Assembly (NCBI RefSeq): GCF_008122525.1
Contig: NZ_VSRV01000001.1
Span: forward strand, 1,426,001 to 1,490,000
DNA: 64,000 bases
Reading direction: 5' to 3'
Source: Marinomonas sp. IMCC 4694
Lineage (GTDB): Bacteria; Pseudomonadota; Gammaproteobacteria; Pseudomonadales; Marinomonadaceae
The translations under genes were made by a program, and so were the position numbers. This document shows, in pieces, positions 23,966 to 32,218 of this stretch. The notes under the pieces were generated by a model. The model was given only the letters and a program-made list of their open reading frames with translations. It searched no databases and was not told the origin of the DNA. How positions within the stretch are numbered: the first letter of the stretch is position 1; each line of letters opens with the position of its first letter.

Positions 23966-25897
23966 ATGCAAAGAATTCAACTATTATCTCCTCGTTTAGC
24001 CAACCAAATTGCCGCTGGTGAAGTGGTTGAGCGTCCTGCGTCCGTGGTGAAGGAATTGCTAGAAAACAGCCTAGACGCGGGTGCTTCGCAGTTGGATATT
24101 GAGGTAGAGCAGGGCGGCGTGAGACGGATTAAAATTCGTGATAATGGTACCGGTATAATGAAAGACGACTTAGCGTTGTCGTTGAGTCGTCATGCGACCA
24201 GTAAAATTATCACTTTAGACGATTTGGAAGCCGTTAGAACCTTGGGGTTTCGTGGTGAGGCTCTGGCCAGTATCAGTTCTGTGTCGCGTTTGCATTTAAC
24301 GTCGCAAGCAGAAGGTGAATCTGAGGCTTGGCGAGCTGAAGCGGAAGGGAAGGATATGGCGACGGCGGTTCGTCCTGCTTCTCATCCACAAGGTACAACC
24401 ATTGAGGTGCGCGACTTATTTTTTAATACGCCAGCGCGTCGAAAATTCCTGCGTACGGAAAAAACAGAATTTACCCATCTTGAAGAGGTGGTGAAGAGGC
24501 TCGCACTCAGTCGTTACGAAACCGGCTTTAGGCTGAGTCATAACGGTAAGCAAGTATATGATTTACGACCGGTGACGGATCAACTGCACGCTGAGCACCG
24601 ATTGGCAACGTTGTTGGGTAAAAAGTTCATTGAAAACGCATTGGCCCTAGATGTTGAAGCTGCGGGTTTGCGTTTGTGGGGTTGGATTGGTTTGCCTACT
24701 TTTTCTCGATCTCAAGCCGATTTGCAGTATTTCTTTGTGAATGGTCGTGTAGTGAAAGATAAGTTGGTGGTTCATGCGGTGCGTCAGGCGTATCGCGATG
24801 TGCTTTATAATGGTCGTCATCCTACTTTTGTGCTGTACCTTGAGCTTGATCCTTCAACAGTGGACGTGAATGTTCATCCCACAAAGCACGAAGTGCGTTT
24901 TCGCGATGGCCGCTTGGTTCACGACTTTTTGTTTGGTCGAATACACAAAGCGATTGCCGATGTGAGGCCGGAATCAGAGGCAGCGCCAACCGGTTTGCAA
25001 GAGTCCGATCATGATTCAGTTGTCGGTTTTGGTAGTGCAATTATAGAGCAATCCGCTTTGCCTTTGTCAAATCGCTCAAGTCCTTTGGGTACAGAGTGGA
25101 TGGCTTCAAATGCTGGGGCTAGCGCCTTATCTTCTGCCGATGTACGAGGTCAGATTGACGGTATGCGTCGCCTTTCTGGTTATGCTCAACAATACGCCTC
25201 TGAGACAGAAAGCATAGACCCAGTTACGGGCGAAATTAAAGAAATATCGCCTGTTCACTCCTTGGGTCAAAGTGAAGGGGTGTCTACCGGACAGGCGCCG
25301 AGTTATCAGGCTGTTCCGCCATTGGGTTTTGCTGTCGCTCAACTTCATGGCGTGTATATTCTATCAGAAAGTGAGTCTGGTATGATTTTGGTTGATATGC
25401 ATGCGGCCCATGAGCGCATTGTGTATGAAAGGATGAAAATCGCGTTTTACCAAAAAAATGTGGCGTCACAGCCGCTTTTGGTGCCGATTAATATTGCGGT
25501 TTCTCAAAGTGAAGCCGACTTGGTTGAAGAAAGTCGCGATGTGTTTGGCGCTTTCGGTTTTTGCGTTGAACGCACAGGGTTAGAAAGTGTGATGGTGCGT
25601 GAGGTTCCCATTATTTTGATTCGCGGTGATGTCGAGGGGCTGGTGCGTGATGTGATCAGTGACTTAGCGACTAATGGCTTATCAGACCTAATGGAATCAA
25701 GGGCCAACGAGTTAATGGCCTCGATGGCGTGCCATGGTGCAGTGCGCGCGAATCGAAAGTTGACGGTGGCAGAAATGAACAGTTTGCTGCGTGATATGGA
25801 GGTGACGGAGCGCAGCGGTCAATGTAATCATGGGCGGCCGACTTGGGCTCACTTAAGCATGTCCGATTTAGATAAACTCTTTTTGAGAGGGCGTTAA
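23966..25897 (+). CDS. mutL: DNA mismatch repair protein MutL, endonuclease type
   Basis: MutL links MutS mismatch recognition to strand removal. The 643-residue protein has the GHKL ATPase N-terminus (NSLDAGA, DNGTGI, GFRGEALASIS) and a C-terminal dimerisation domain. Unlike E. coli MutL, the C-terminal domain contains D477-M-H-A-x2-E-x4-E, followed by ACHGAVRAN (C589) and CNHGRP (C620). These are the metal-binding motifs of nicking MutL proteins as in Pseudomonas. This predicts methyl-independent strand incision. miaA starts directly after the stop codon. Confidence 0.95.
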   Translation: MQRIQLLSPRLANQIAAGEVVERPASVVKELLENSLDAGASQLDIEVEQGGVRRIKIRDNGTGIMKDDLALSLSRHATSKIITLDDLEAVRTLGFRGEALASISSVSRLHLTSQAEGESEAWRAEAEGKDMATAVRPASHPQGTTIEVRDLFFNTPARRKFLRTEKTEFTHLEEVVKRLALSRYETGFRLSHNGKQVYDLRPVTDQLHAEHRLATLLGKKFIENALALDVEAAGLRLWGWIGLPTFSRSQADLQYFFVNGRVVKDKLVVHAVRQAYRDVLYNGRHPTFVLYLELDPSTVDVNVHPTKHEVRFRDGRLVHDFLFGRIHKAIADVRPESEAAPTGLQESDHDSVVGFGSAIIEQSALPLSNRSSPLGTEWMASNAGASALSSADVRGQIDGMRRLSGYAQQYASETESIDPVTGEIKEISPVHSLGQSEGVSTGQAPSYQAVPPLGFAVAQLHGVYILSESESGMILVDMHAAHERIVYERMKIAFYQKNVASQPLLVPINIAVSQSEADLVEESRDVFGAFGFCVERTGLESVMVREVPIILIRGDVEGLVRDVISDLATNGLSDLMESRANELMASMACHGAVRANRKLTVAEMNSLLRDMEVTERSGQCNHGRPTWAHLSMSDLDKLFLRGR

Positions 25898-26830
25898 ATG
25901 ACAAAACCACAGGTTGTTTGTCTAATGGGGCCAACGGCTTCAGGGAAAACGGGGTTAGCAGTAGATCTTGCTGAAAATCATAATTTTGAGATCATTAGTG
26001 TGGATTCTGCGCTTGTTTATAAAGGGATGGATATTGGTACTGCCAAACCCGACGCGGCCTTACTGGTAAGAGCTCCTCATCGATTGATTGATATTATTGA
26101 TCCGCTTGAGTCGTATTCGGCTGCCGATTTTGTGATTGATGCCGTAGAGCAGGCGCAAGCGATTTTAGCGACTGGAAAAACCCCCCTTTTAGTTGGCGGT
26201 ACTATGATGTATTTCAATGCGCTGCAAAAAGGGCTGGCAGAAATGCCCACAGCAGATCCCGCTTTGCGTGTTCTTATTGAGAGGGAAGCGGAAGAGAAAG
26301 GCTGGGAAGCGCTTCATAAAGAACTTCAGGCTTTTGATCCTGACGCGGCGCTGCGAATTCATCCTAATGACCCTCAGAGATTACAGCGTGCGATAGAGGT
26401 GTATCGTTTGACGGGTAAGACCATGACTCAGTTTTGGGCTCAGCAAGAGGCGGTTTCTCTGCCGTTCGATATGATCAATATGGCGGTGATGCCCAGAGAG
26501 AGGAGTGTATTGCATGCCCGCATTGAGCAGCGCTTTTATGACATGATGGATCAGGGTTTTTTGGCTGAGGTGGAGCATTTTTATCAACGTGGTGATTTGT
26601 CTGCTGATATGCCTTCGATGCGTTGTGTTGGCTATCGTCAGCTTTGGCAGTATCTCGCAGGTGAAGATACTTTAGATGATGCCGTATTTAAAGGCGTGGT
26701 GGCTTCTCGTCAGTTAGCCAAACGTCAGCTTACTTGGCTAAGAGGGTGGGACGACTTAAGGATATTTGATAGTTTATCGAAAGATCTTTTGCCGGAGGCC
26801 TTGAATTACATAGAAAGCAGGATTATATAG
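25898..26830 (+). CDS. miaA: tRNA dimethylallyltransferase
   Basis: MiaA adds a dimethylallyl group to A37 of tRNAs reading UNN codons. The 310-residue protein shows the P-loop GPTASGKTGLA, the catalytic DSALVYKGMDIGTAKP, the RAPHRLIDIIDP motif and SMRCVGYRQLWQYL. GAGAGGG lies before the ATG, which abuts the mutL stop. In most relatives hfq follows within about 100 bases. Here an insertion sequence lies between them. Confidence 0.95.
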   Translation: MTKPQVVCLMGPTASGKTGLAVDLAENHNFEIISVDSALVYKGMDIGTAKPDAALLVRAPHRLIDIIDPLESYSAADFVIDAVEQAQAILATGKTPLLVGGTMMYFNALQKGLAEMPTADPALRVLIEREAEEKGWEALHKELQAFDPDAALRIHPNDPQRLQRAIEVYRLTGKTMTQFWAQQEAVSLPFDMINMAVMPRERSVLHARIEQRFYDMMDQGFLAEVEHFYQRGDLSADMPSMRCVGYRQLWQYLAGEDTLDDAVFKGVVASRQLAKRQLTWLRGWDDLRIFDSLSKDLLPEALNYIESRII

Positions 26831-26873
26831 GGGAAATGGATAATAATTTGGTGTAGTATCTACAAAGTTGTTT

Positions 26874-26888
26874 TACCTGTATTTAATT
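26874..26888 (+). repeat. 15-base direct repeat flanking the IS, left copy
   Basis: TACCTGTATTTAATT directly abuts the left terminal repeat and is repeated exactly at 28106-28120 next to the right end. It is read as a target-site duplication. Confidence 0.85.
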
Positions 26889-28105
26889 GAGACCTTTGCA
26901 CGAATCATCTCCTTCGATCCTATGAGATAATAACCAAAAGCAAAGAAGAGCAATCAAAAAATGGCGTGGAAAGAGTTAAAACAACAGAGCTTTGCCGATG
27001 CGCTGCAAGCATCGAATCGGTTTATTGAAGAATTTGACGAGATTCATGACTTGTTGAATTGGTCCTGCATTGAGCGATTATTCTGTGACATTCACAACCG
27101 TACAAAAGGTGAACGCGCTTGGCCTCCGTTGATGATGTTTAAAGCTTTGTTATTGCAATCATGGCACAACCTAAGTGACCCAGCGCTGGAAAAAGCACTG
27201 GCTCGCGACTTATTATTTCGCCGGTTTGTCGGTGTCGGCCTAGATCAAGGCGTTCCCGACCACAGTACAATTTGGCGTTTCCGTAATCTGCTAGAGAAAA
27301 ACGGATTACTAGACGCAGCGATGACCGAGATCAATGCCCAGTTAGCCGAACAAAGTCTGATCATCAAACAAGGTGAGATAAGCATCATAGATGCCAGCGT
27401 GATAGAAGCGAAGAATGCTCGTCCTCGTAAGAATGCTGAGGGTAAAAACACGCAAGACCCAGAAGCAGGCTATAGCGTTAAGCAAAGCAGCGATGGAAAA
27501 CGTAAAACCACCTATGGTTTTAAGGCCCATACAAATGTGGATGAGGATGGTTTTGTCAAAGAAGTCATGCTCACGGCAGGCAATGTTCACGATTCGATTC
27601 CATTTGAATCGATACTCACTGGTCATGAGCGGGAAGTGTATGCAGACAGTGCGTACAAAAGTGCCCAGCACAGCAGGTTATTGAAGCAAAAAAAGGTCAA
27701 AGAATGCATTATCCATCGAGCTTATCGTAATAGACCTCTTAACGAGGATCAAGAAAAGCAAAACCGTTATTTTTCCAGTATTCGTTCCCGTGTAGAGCAT
27801 GTCTTTGGGATAATGAAATTGCACTATGGGTTAGGTAAAGCGCGTTATCTAGGACGGGCTCGCAATCAGGCTAGGGTGAGTTTAATTTGTATGGCTTACA
27901 ACCTAAAACGGGCGTTTCGTATCCAACGAGAATGCTGAGATAGCAAGTAAAGTCCGTCCAAGTGGACTATGTGGGCATTTTTATGAGTTAAAGAGCACTG
28001 ATTTTTAACGATGTTGACCGTTTTCTATAAAGACGTTGATTGAATTTTTTATAAAAGACCTTTGGCAAGCAATATGGCTAGATCGACTGCTCATGCAAAG
28101 GTCTC
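26889..28105 (+). mobile_element. IS5-family insertion sequence, 1,217 bases
   Basis: The outer ends are perfect 12-base inverted repeats, GAGACCTTTGCA at the left and TGCAAAGGTCTC at the right, with two further matching bases after one mismatch. The element carries one intact transposase gene in the plus direction. It is flanked by a 15-base direct repeat (26874-26888 and 28106-28120), longer than the roughly 4-base duplications usual for the IS5 group. It lies between miaA and hfq. The intact frame and perfect repeats suggest a recent, possibly still active copy. Confidence 0.93.
26961..27938 (+). CDS. IS5-family transposase
   Basis: The 325-residue transposase has an N-terminal DNA-binding region of the InsH type (MMFKALLLQSWHNLSDPALEKAL and VPDHSTIWRFRNLLEK) and the DDE catalytic residues D144 (IIDASVIEA), D229 (VYADSAYKS) and E279 (RSRVEHVFG). 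No frameshift or stop interrupts it. The variable lysine-rich stretch between the first two aspartates (about 150-185) is typical for the family. GAAGAGC precedes the ATG. Confidence 0.95.
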   Translation: MAWKELKQQSFADALQASNRFIEEFDEIHDLLNWSCIERLFCDIHNRTKGERAWPPLMMFKALLLQSWHNLSDPALEKALARDLLFRRFVGVGLDQGVPDHSTIWRFRNLLEKNGLLDAAMTEINAQLAEQSLIIKQGEISIIDASVIEAKNARPRKNAEGKNTQDPEAGYSVKQSSDGKRKTTYGFKAHTNVDEDGFVKEVMLTAGNVHDSIPFESILTGHEREVYADSAYKSAQHSRLLKQKKVKECIIHRAYRNRPLNEDQEKQNRYFSSIRSRVEHVFGIMKLHYGLGKARYLGRARNQARVSLICMAYNLKRAFRIQREC

Positions 28106-28120
28106 TACCTGTATTTAATT
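28106..28120 (+). repeat. 15-base direct repeat flanking the IS, right copy
   Basis: TACCTGTATTTAATT is identical to 26874-26888. This copy lies in the native leader of hfq, 31 bases before the start codon. Confidence 0.85.
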
Positions 28121-28151
28121 TACTATTTTTTGCTTGTTTAAGGAGATTACA

Positions 28152-28397
28152 ATGTCAAAAGGGCAATCATTACAAGACCCTTATCTAAATATTCTGCGCA
28201 AAGAAAGAGTGCCAGTTTCCATCTTTCTCGTAAACGGAATTAAGCTTCAAGGTCAAATCGAATCATTCGACCAGTTTGTGATTCTACTAAAAAACACCGT
28301 TAGTCAGATGGTTTATAAACATGCCATTTCAACGGTTGTTCCATCTCGTACCATTCGCATGCCGTCTCCAGATCAGCCGGAAGACGACGCTGAGTAG
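28152..28397 (+). CDS. hfq: RNA chaperone Hfq
   Basis: Hfq is the hexameric Sm-like protein that pairs small RNAs with messages. The 81-residue protein starts MSKGQSLQDPYLNILRKERVPVSIFLVNGIKLQG and holds Sm2 YKHAISTVVPSR. The C-terminal tail is short (about 15 residues) compared with the 102-residue E. coli protein, as in Pseudomonas. AAGGAGATTACA is a strong ribosome binding site. The IS lies 46 bases before the ATG, so any promoter within miaA is now over 1.2 kb away. Confidence 0.97.
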   Translation: MSKGQSLQDPYLNILRKERVPVSIFLVNGIKLQGQIESFDQFVILLKNTVSQMVYKHAISTVVPSRTIRMPSPDQPEDDAE

Positions 28398-28432
28398 TTT
28401 GCTTTTAATGAAGCAAGCAGAGGAATTTAAGA

Positions 28433-29722
28433 TTGTTTTTTGAACGTCCAGACAGTGGTGAAATAGCTGTATTGGTCCATATAGATTTTAATGATGAACG
28501 TGAATCTTATGGTCCTGAAGAGTTTGTTGAGCTTGCTATATCTGCCGGTGCAGATCCGGTGGCTGTTGTCTCTGGGTCTCGTCAGCGACCTGACGCAAGA
28601 TATTTTATTGGTACTGGTAAGCTTGCAGAAATTAAAGATATAGTGGATCGAGAAGAGGCCCAAGTGGTTCTTTTTGATCATGCTTTATCTCCTTCCCAAG
28701 AACGAAACCTCGAAAGTGTCTTTCAGTGTCGAGTCCTAGACCGTACTGGGCTGATACTTGATATTTTTGCTCAACGCGCGCGAACTCACGAAGGTAAGCT
28801 TCAGGTTGAGTTGGCCCAACTTCAGCACATGTCGACTCGTCTTATACGCGGTTGGACGCATCTCGAACGCCAGAAAGGCGGTATAGGTATGCGCGGGCCC
28901 GGTGAAACACAGCTTGAAACGGATCGTCGTTTACTTCGTGAGCGCATTAAAGCCATTCAGAAAAGATTGGCGAAAGTGAGTTCTCAGCGAGATCAAAACC
29001 GTCGTTCGCGTGATCGATCTTCTGTACCAACGGTGTCGTTGGTTGGCTACACTAACGCGGGTAAGTCAACCTTGTTTAATCGTGCGACTGGAGCCGAAGT
29101 GTTCGCAGCTGATCAGCTTTTTGCAACGTTAGACCCGACTTTGCGTCGATTGGATATTGAGCAAATTGGATCGATTGTGCTCGCTGATACAGTGGGTTTC
29201 ATTCGTCAGCTACCGCATAGATTGATCAAGGCATTCCAAGCAACGCTTAAAGAGTCTTCTGAAGCAGATTTGCTGCTGCATATTGTTGATGCCGCCGATA
29301 TTGCTCGGGATGACAATATGAAGCACGTTTATTCTGTGCTTGAAGAGATCGGTGCTAATGAAGTACCAACATTAACTGTTTTCAATAAAATTGACGCCTT
29401 GCCAACAGCAGAGCCACGAATTGATAGAGACGCCTACGGGAACCCTTATCGAGTTTGGTTGTCTGCTCGTGATGGCCAAGGCGTTGATCTGCTTAAACAA
29501 GCCATCGCTGAATTGTTGGCGGTGGATGTGCTTGATGAAACGCTTTACTTGCCAAGTAAGTACGGTCGCTTAAGGGCAATGCTTTTTGAGCACGGCGCGG
29601 TCAAGTCAGAGAGTTTTGACGAGATGGGACGGTTTGTCCTCGATGTAAAGTTACCTAAAAAAGATTATTTGCAGATTTTGGCTCGTGCCGGCATGTCTGA
29701 AGATCAGGTTGATGCAGCATGA
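28433..29722 (+). CDS. hflX: Ribosome-associated GTPase HflX
   Basis: HflX is a GTPase that splits or rescues stalled ribosomes under stress. The 429-residue protein has the N-terminal HflX domain (YFIGTGKLAEI, LSPSQERNLE), the linker GGIGMRGPGETQLETDRR and the GTPase domain with GYTNAGKST, DTVGFIRQLP and NKID. The initiation codon is TTG, supported by AGAGGAA about 7 bases upstream and by the family N-terminus MFxRxDxGExAVLVHI. It follows hfq by 35 bases as in E. coli. Confidence 0.94.
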   Translation: MFFERPDSGEIAVLVHIDFNDERESYGPEEFVELAISAGADPVAVVSGSRQRPDARYFIGTGKLAEIKDIVDREEAQVVLFDHALSPSQERNLESVFQCRVLDRTGLILDIFAQRARTHEGKLQVELAQLQHMSTRLIRGWTHLERQKGGIGMRGPGETQLETDRRLLRERIKAIQKRLAKVSSQRDQNRRSRDRSSVPTVSLVGYTNAGKSTLFNRATGAEVFAADQLFATLDPTLRRLDIEQIGSIVLADTVGFIRQLPHRLIKAFQATLKESSEADLLLHIVDAADIARDDNMKHVYSVLEEIGANEVPTLTVFNKIDALPTAEPRIDRDAYGNPYRVWLSARDGQGVDLLKQAIAELLAVDVLDETLYLPSKYGRLRAMLFEHGAVKSESFDEMGRFVLDVKLPKKDYLQILARAGMSEDQVDAA

Positions 29723-29764
29723 GATCGGTACAGAATTATCAATTAAAAAAAGTGGAGATGCAGT

Positions 29765-31012
29765 ATGGCCTGGAATGAACCGGGTAATAACGATAATGAC
29801 CCATGGAACCCAGACAAAAACCGTAACAATGGTGCTGGACGTCCTGACGGTGATCGTGAAAAAGAAGCCAATAATGACCCTTGGGGTCGTAAACCTGCTG
29901 GTAATGATCAAAGCCCTCCAGATTTGGAAGAAGCTTTTCAGAAGCTAATGGGGATGTTGGGCATTAAGAAATCCCGCAAGTCTGGCGGCTCGAATGGAGG
30001 TGGCTCTGGTGATTTTTCTGGGAAGTTTAGCAGCGGTTTGATTGTTATCGTACTGATCGCATTATTCGCTCTTTGGGCGGCTACAGGGTTTTATCAGGTT
30101 GATCAGCAAGAGCGTGGTGTGGTGCTTCGCCTGGGCAAATACCACTCTACCGTGATGCCAGGTTTGCACTGGAATCCACCGATGATCGATACGGTTCGTA
30201 AAGTGAATGTAACCAAAGTGCGTTCACACGATCACAAAGCACTTATGTTGACCGTGGATGATGCGATCGTTGAAGTGGGGGTTTCTGTTCAATATTCTGT
30301 TCAAGACCCAAAAGATTTTCTCTTAAACGTTCGTAGTCCAGAAGACTCTTTGGCGCAGGTTACTGAAAGTGCGCTTCGTCACGTAGTGGGCAGTTCTGAG
30401 ATGGATCAGATTTTAACAGAGGGCCGTGAGTTATTGGCGGCAGAAGTTAAAGAGCGTATTCAGGATTACAGTAGCGCATACGGTACGGGTTTATTGATCT
30501 CGAAAGTCAACGTCGAAAACACGCAAGCACCAACCCAAGTGCAGGAAGCGTTTGATGACGTTATCAAGGCTAAAGAAGATGAACTAAGAGTCCGAAACGA
30601 AGCGGAGTCTTATGCCAATGGGATCATCCCTGAAGCGCGTGGTCGTGCACAACGTATTAGAGAGGAAGCGGAAGCGTATCGTTCTGAAATAGTGGCCCGA
30701 GCAAGTGGTCAGGCCGATCGATTTGATCGTCTGTATCAAGAATACATCAAAGCGCCTGATGTAACGCGCCGTCGTTTGTATATCGAGACGATGGAGTCTG
30801 TTTACAAAGACGTTAATAAGGTGGTTGTCGATACTAAGGGTGGAAACAACATGTTGTATTTACCTTTAGATCAATTAATGAAGCAACGCGCGGATGCCTC
30901 TAACGGTGTGGGTTCGGTCAATTCTGGCAATATTGGGTCGCTAACAGATCAAGTTATTGATGAAATACGTAAGCGTCAGGGTACAACAATCCGCAGAGAG
31001 GGCAGAAACTAA
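29765..31012 (+). CDS. hflK: FtsH protease modulator HflK
   Basis: HflK and HflC form a large periplasmic-facing cage around FtsH in the inner membrane. The 415 residues start with a glycine/asparagine/proline-rich cytoplasmic tail (1-88), one membrane segment (about 90-108), then an SPFH/prohibitin domain (QQERGVVLRLGKYHSTVMPGLHWNPP) and a helical region to about 340. hflC overlaps the stop by one base (TAATG). Confidence 0.95.
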   Translation: MAWNEPGNNDNDPWNPDKNRNNGAGRPDGDREKEANNDPWGRKPAGNDQSPPDLEEAFQKLMGMLGIKKSRKSGGSNGGGSGDFSGKFSSGLIVIVLIALFALWAATGFYQVDQQERGVVLRLGKYHSTVMPGLHWNPPMIDTVRKVNVTKVRSHDHKALMLTVDDAIVEVGVSVQYSVQDPKDFLLNVRSPEDSLAQVTESALRHVVGSSEMDQILTEGRELLAAEVKERIQDYSSAYGTGLLISKVNVENTQAPTQVQEAFDDVIKAKEDELRVRNEAESYANGIIPEARGRAQRIREEAEAYRSEIVARASGQADRFDRLYQEYIKAPDVTRRRLYIETMESVYKDVNKVVVDTKGGNNMLYLPLDQLMKQRADASNGVGSVNSGNIGSLTDQVIDEIRKRQGTTIRREGRN

Positions 31013-31893
31013 TGAAAGGCTTGTCTTTATCTATTTTATTTGTTCTTTTGCTGGGTGTTTTAATTGGTTCACAGACGCTTTTTGTGGTGAACGAAACAGA
31101 GCGTGCCGTTGTTCTCAAATTTGGTGAGATCGTTCAGGACGATGTGAAGCCAGGTATTCACTTCAAGTTGCCTATCATGAATGAAGTGAAGGTATTTGAC
31201 GCTCGTATTTTGACAATGGACTCTCGCCCTCAGCGTTATTTGACGTTGGAGAAAAAAGCGGTGGTTGTTGATTCTTACGTTAAATGGAAAATAGACTCAG
31301 TGTCTAAGTTTTATCAGGCTACGTCTGGTGATGAGATCGTCGCTAATCGCGTTTTGTCTTCCCGTGTTGATACCGGTCTACGAAATAAGTTTGGTGAGCG
31401 TACTATGCATGAGGTGGTTTCTGGAGAACGTGACCAACTTATGACAGAACTGCGTGACGATCTAAATTTGGTGGCACAGAATGAATTGGGTATTTCTATT
31501 GTTGATATTCGTGTTAAACGAATTGATCTACCGCCTGATGTTAGTGAGTCTGTTTACTCAAGAATGCGAACAGAGCGTGAGCGTGAGGCTCGTGAGCATA
31601 GATCGAAAGGTTTAGAGCTTGCTGAAGGTATTCGTGCTGATGCAGATCGTCAGCAGGTTGTCTTAGAGGCAGAAGCGCAGCGCGATGCAGAGATGATTCG
31701 TGGTGATGGTGATGCGAATGCGGCGGCTATTTACTCGAATGTTTACACGCAAGACCCTGAATTTTACGAGTTTTATCGTAGTCTGCAGGCGTACCGTGCA
31801 AGCTTCAGCGGCAGCAATGATTTGTTTGTTCTTGAGCCCGATAGTGAATTCTTTAAGTATCTAAATAGTTCTACGAGCAGAGGTGCGAATTAG
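31012..31893 (+). CDS. hflC: FtsH protease modulator HflC
   Basis: HflC is the SPFH partner of HflK. The 293-residue protein has an N-terminal membrane segment (about 4-22), the prohibitin core (VVNETERAVVLKFGEIVQDDVKPGIHFKLP) and a long coiled coil (about 175-245) rich in arginine, glutamate and alanine. Translation is coupled to hflK through the TAATG junction. A strong terminator follows. Confidence 0.95.
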   Translation: MKGLSLSILFVLLLGVLIGSQTLFVVNETERAVVLKFGEIVQDDVKPGIHFKLPIMNEVKVFDARILTMDSRPQRYLTLEKKAVVVDSYVKWKIDSVSKFYQATSGDEIVANRVLSSRVDTGLRNKFGERTMHEVVSGERDQLMTELRDDLNLVAQNELGISIVDIRVKRIDLPPDVSESVYSRMRTEREREAREHRSKGLELAEGIRADADRQQVVLEAEAQRDAEMIRGDGDANAAAIYSNVYTQDPEFYEFYRSLQAYRASFSGSNDLFVLEPDSEFFKYLNSSTSRGAN

Positions 31894-31960
31894 GCTGGAT
31901 AATCAGCAATAATCGTACTTGAGCCTATTTGTTAAAATAGGAAACATGCTACTATTACAC

Positions 31961-31986
31961 AAACCGGGCAAAGCCCGGTTTTTTAA
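31961..31986 (+). terminator. Terminator after hflC
   Basis: The stem AACCGGGC/GCCCGGTT with a three-base loop is followed by six T residues. Confidence 0.93.
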
Positions 31987-32007
31987 TGGTCAAAACAAAG
32001 AGGATCT

Positions 32008-32214
32008 ATGCAGGAATTGTTGTCGTCGCTGCTGGTTGGCGTCAGCCTTTTATTGATCGTCGAAGGTGTTTTGCCATTTCTTGCTCCGCGTATTTGGAGA
32101 AAAGTCATGGAAAAAGCCATTGCGAGCCCAAATTTAAATCTACGTATTTTGGGGGCGGTTAGTATGTTTCTTGGATTAACGCTTCTTTTGCTGACGCGCC
32201 GCTATAGAGGATAA
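32008..32214 (+). CDS. DUF2065 (YjeT-like) membrane protein
   Basis: The 68-residue protein has two membrane segments (about 6-28 and 45-63) separated by the basic loop APRIWRKVMEKAI, and ends RRYRG. This is the DUF2065/YjeT pattern, typically found between hflC and purA in proteobacteria. The function is unknown. AGAGGATCT precedes the ATG, and hisZ follows after 4 bases. Confidence 0.85.
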   Translation: MQELLSSLLVGVSLLLIVEGVLPFLAPRIWRKVMEKAIASPNLNLRILGAVSMFLGLTLLLLTRRYRG

Positions 32215-32218
32215 TGTA

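Noticed and set aside
28021..28105. An outward promoter at the right end of the IS that could drive hfq
   Set aside because: TTGACC, TTGATT and TATAAA sequences are present, but none are spaced 16-18 bases apart.
29685..29948. Alternative frame across the start of hflK
   Set aside because: It is a shadow frame produced by the asparagine/glycine-rich N-terminal repeats of hflK.
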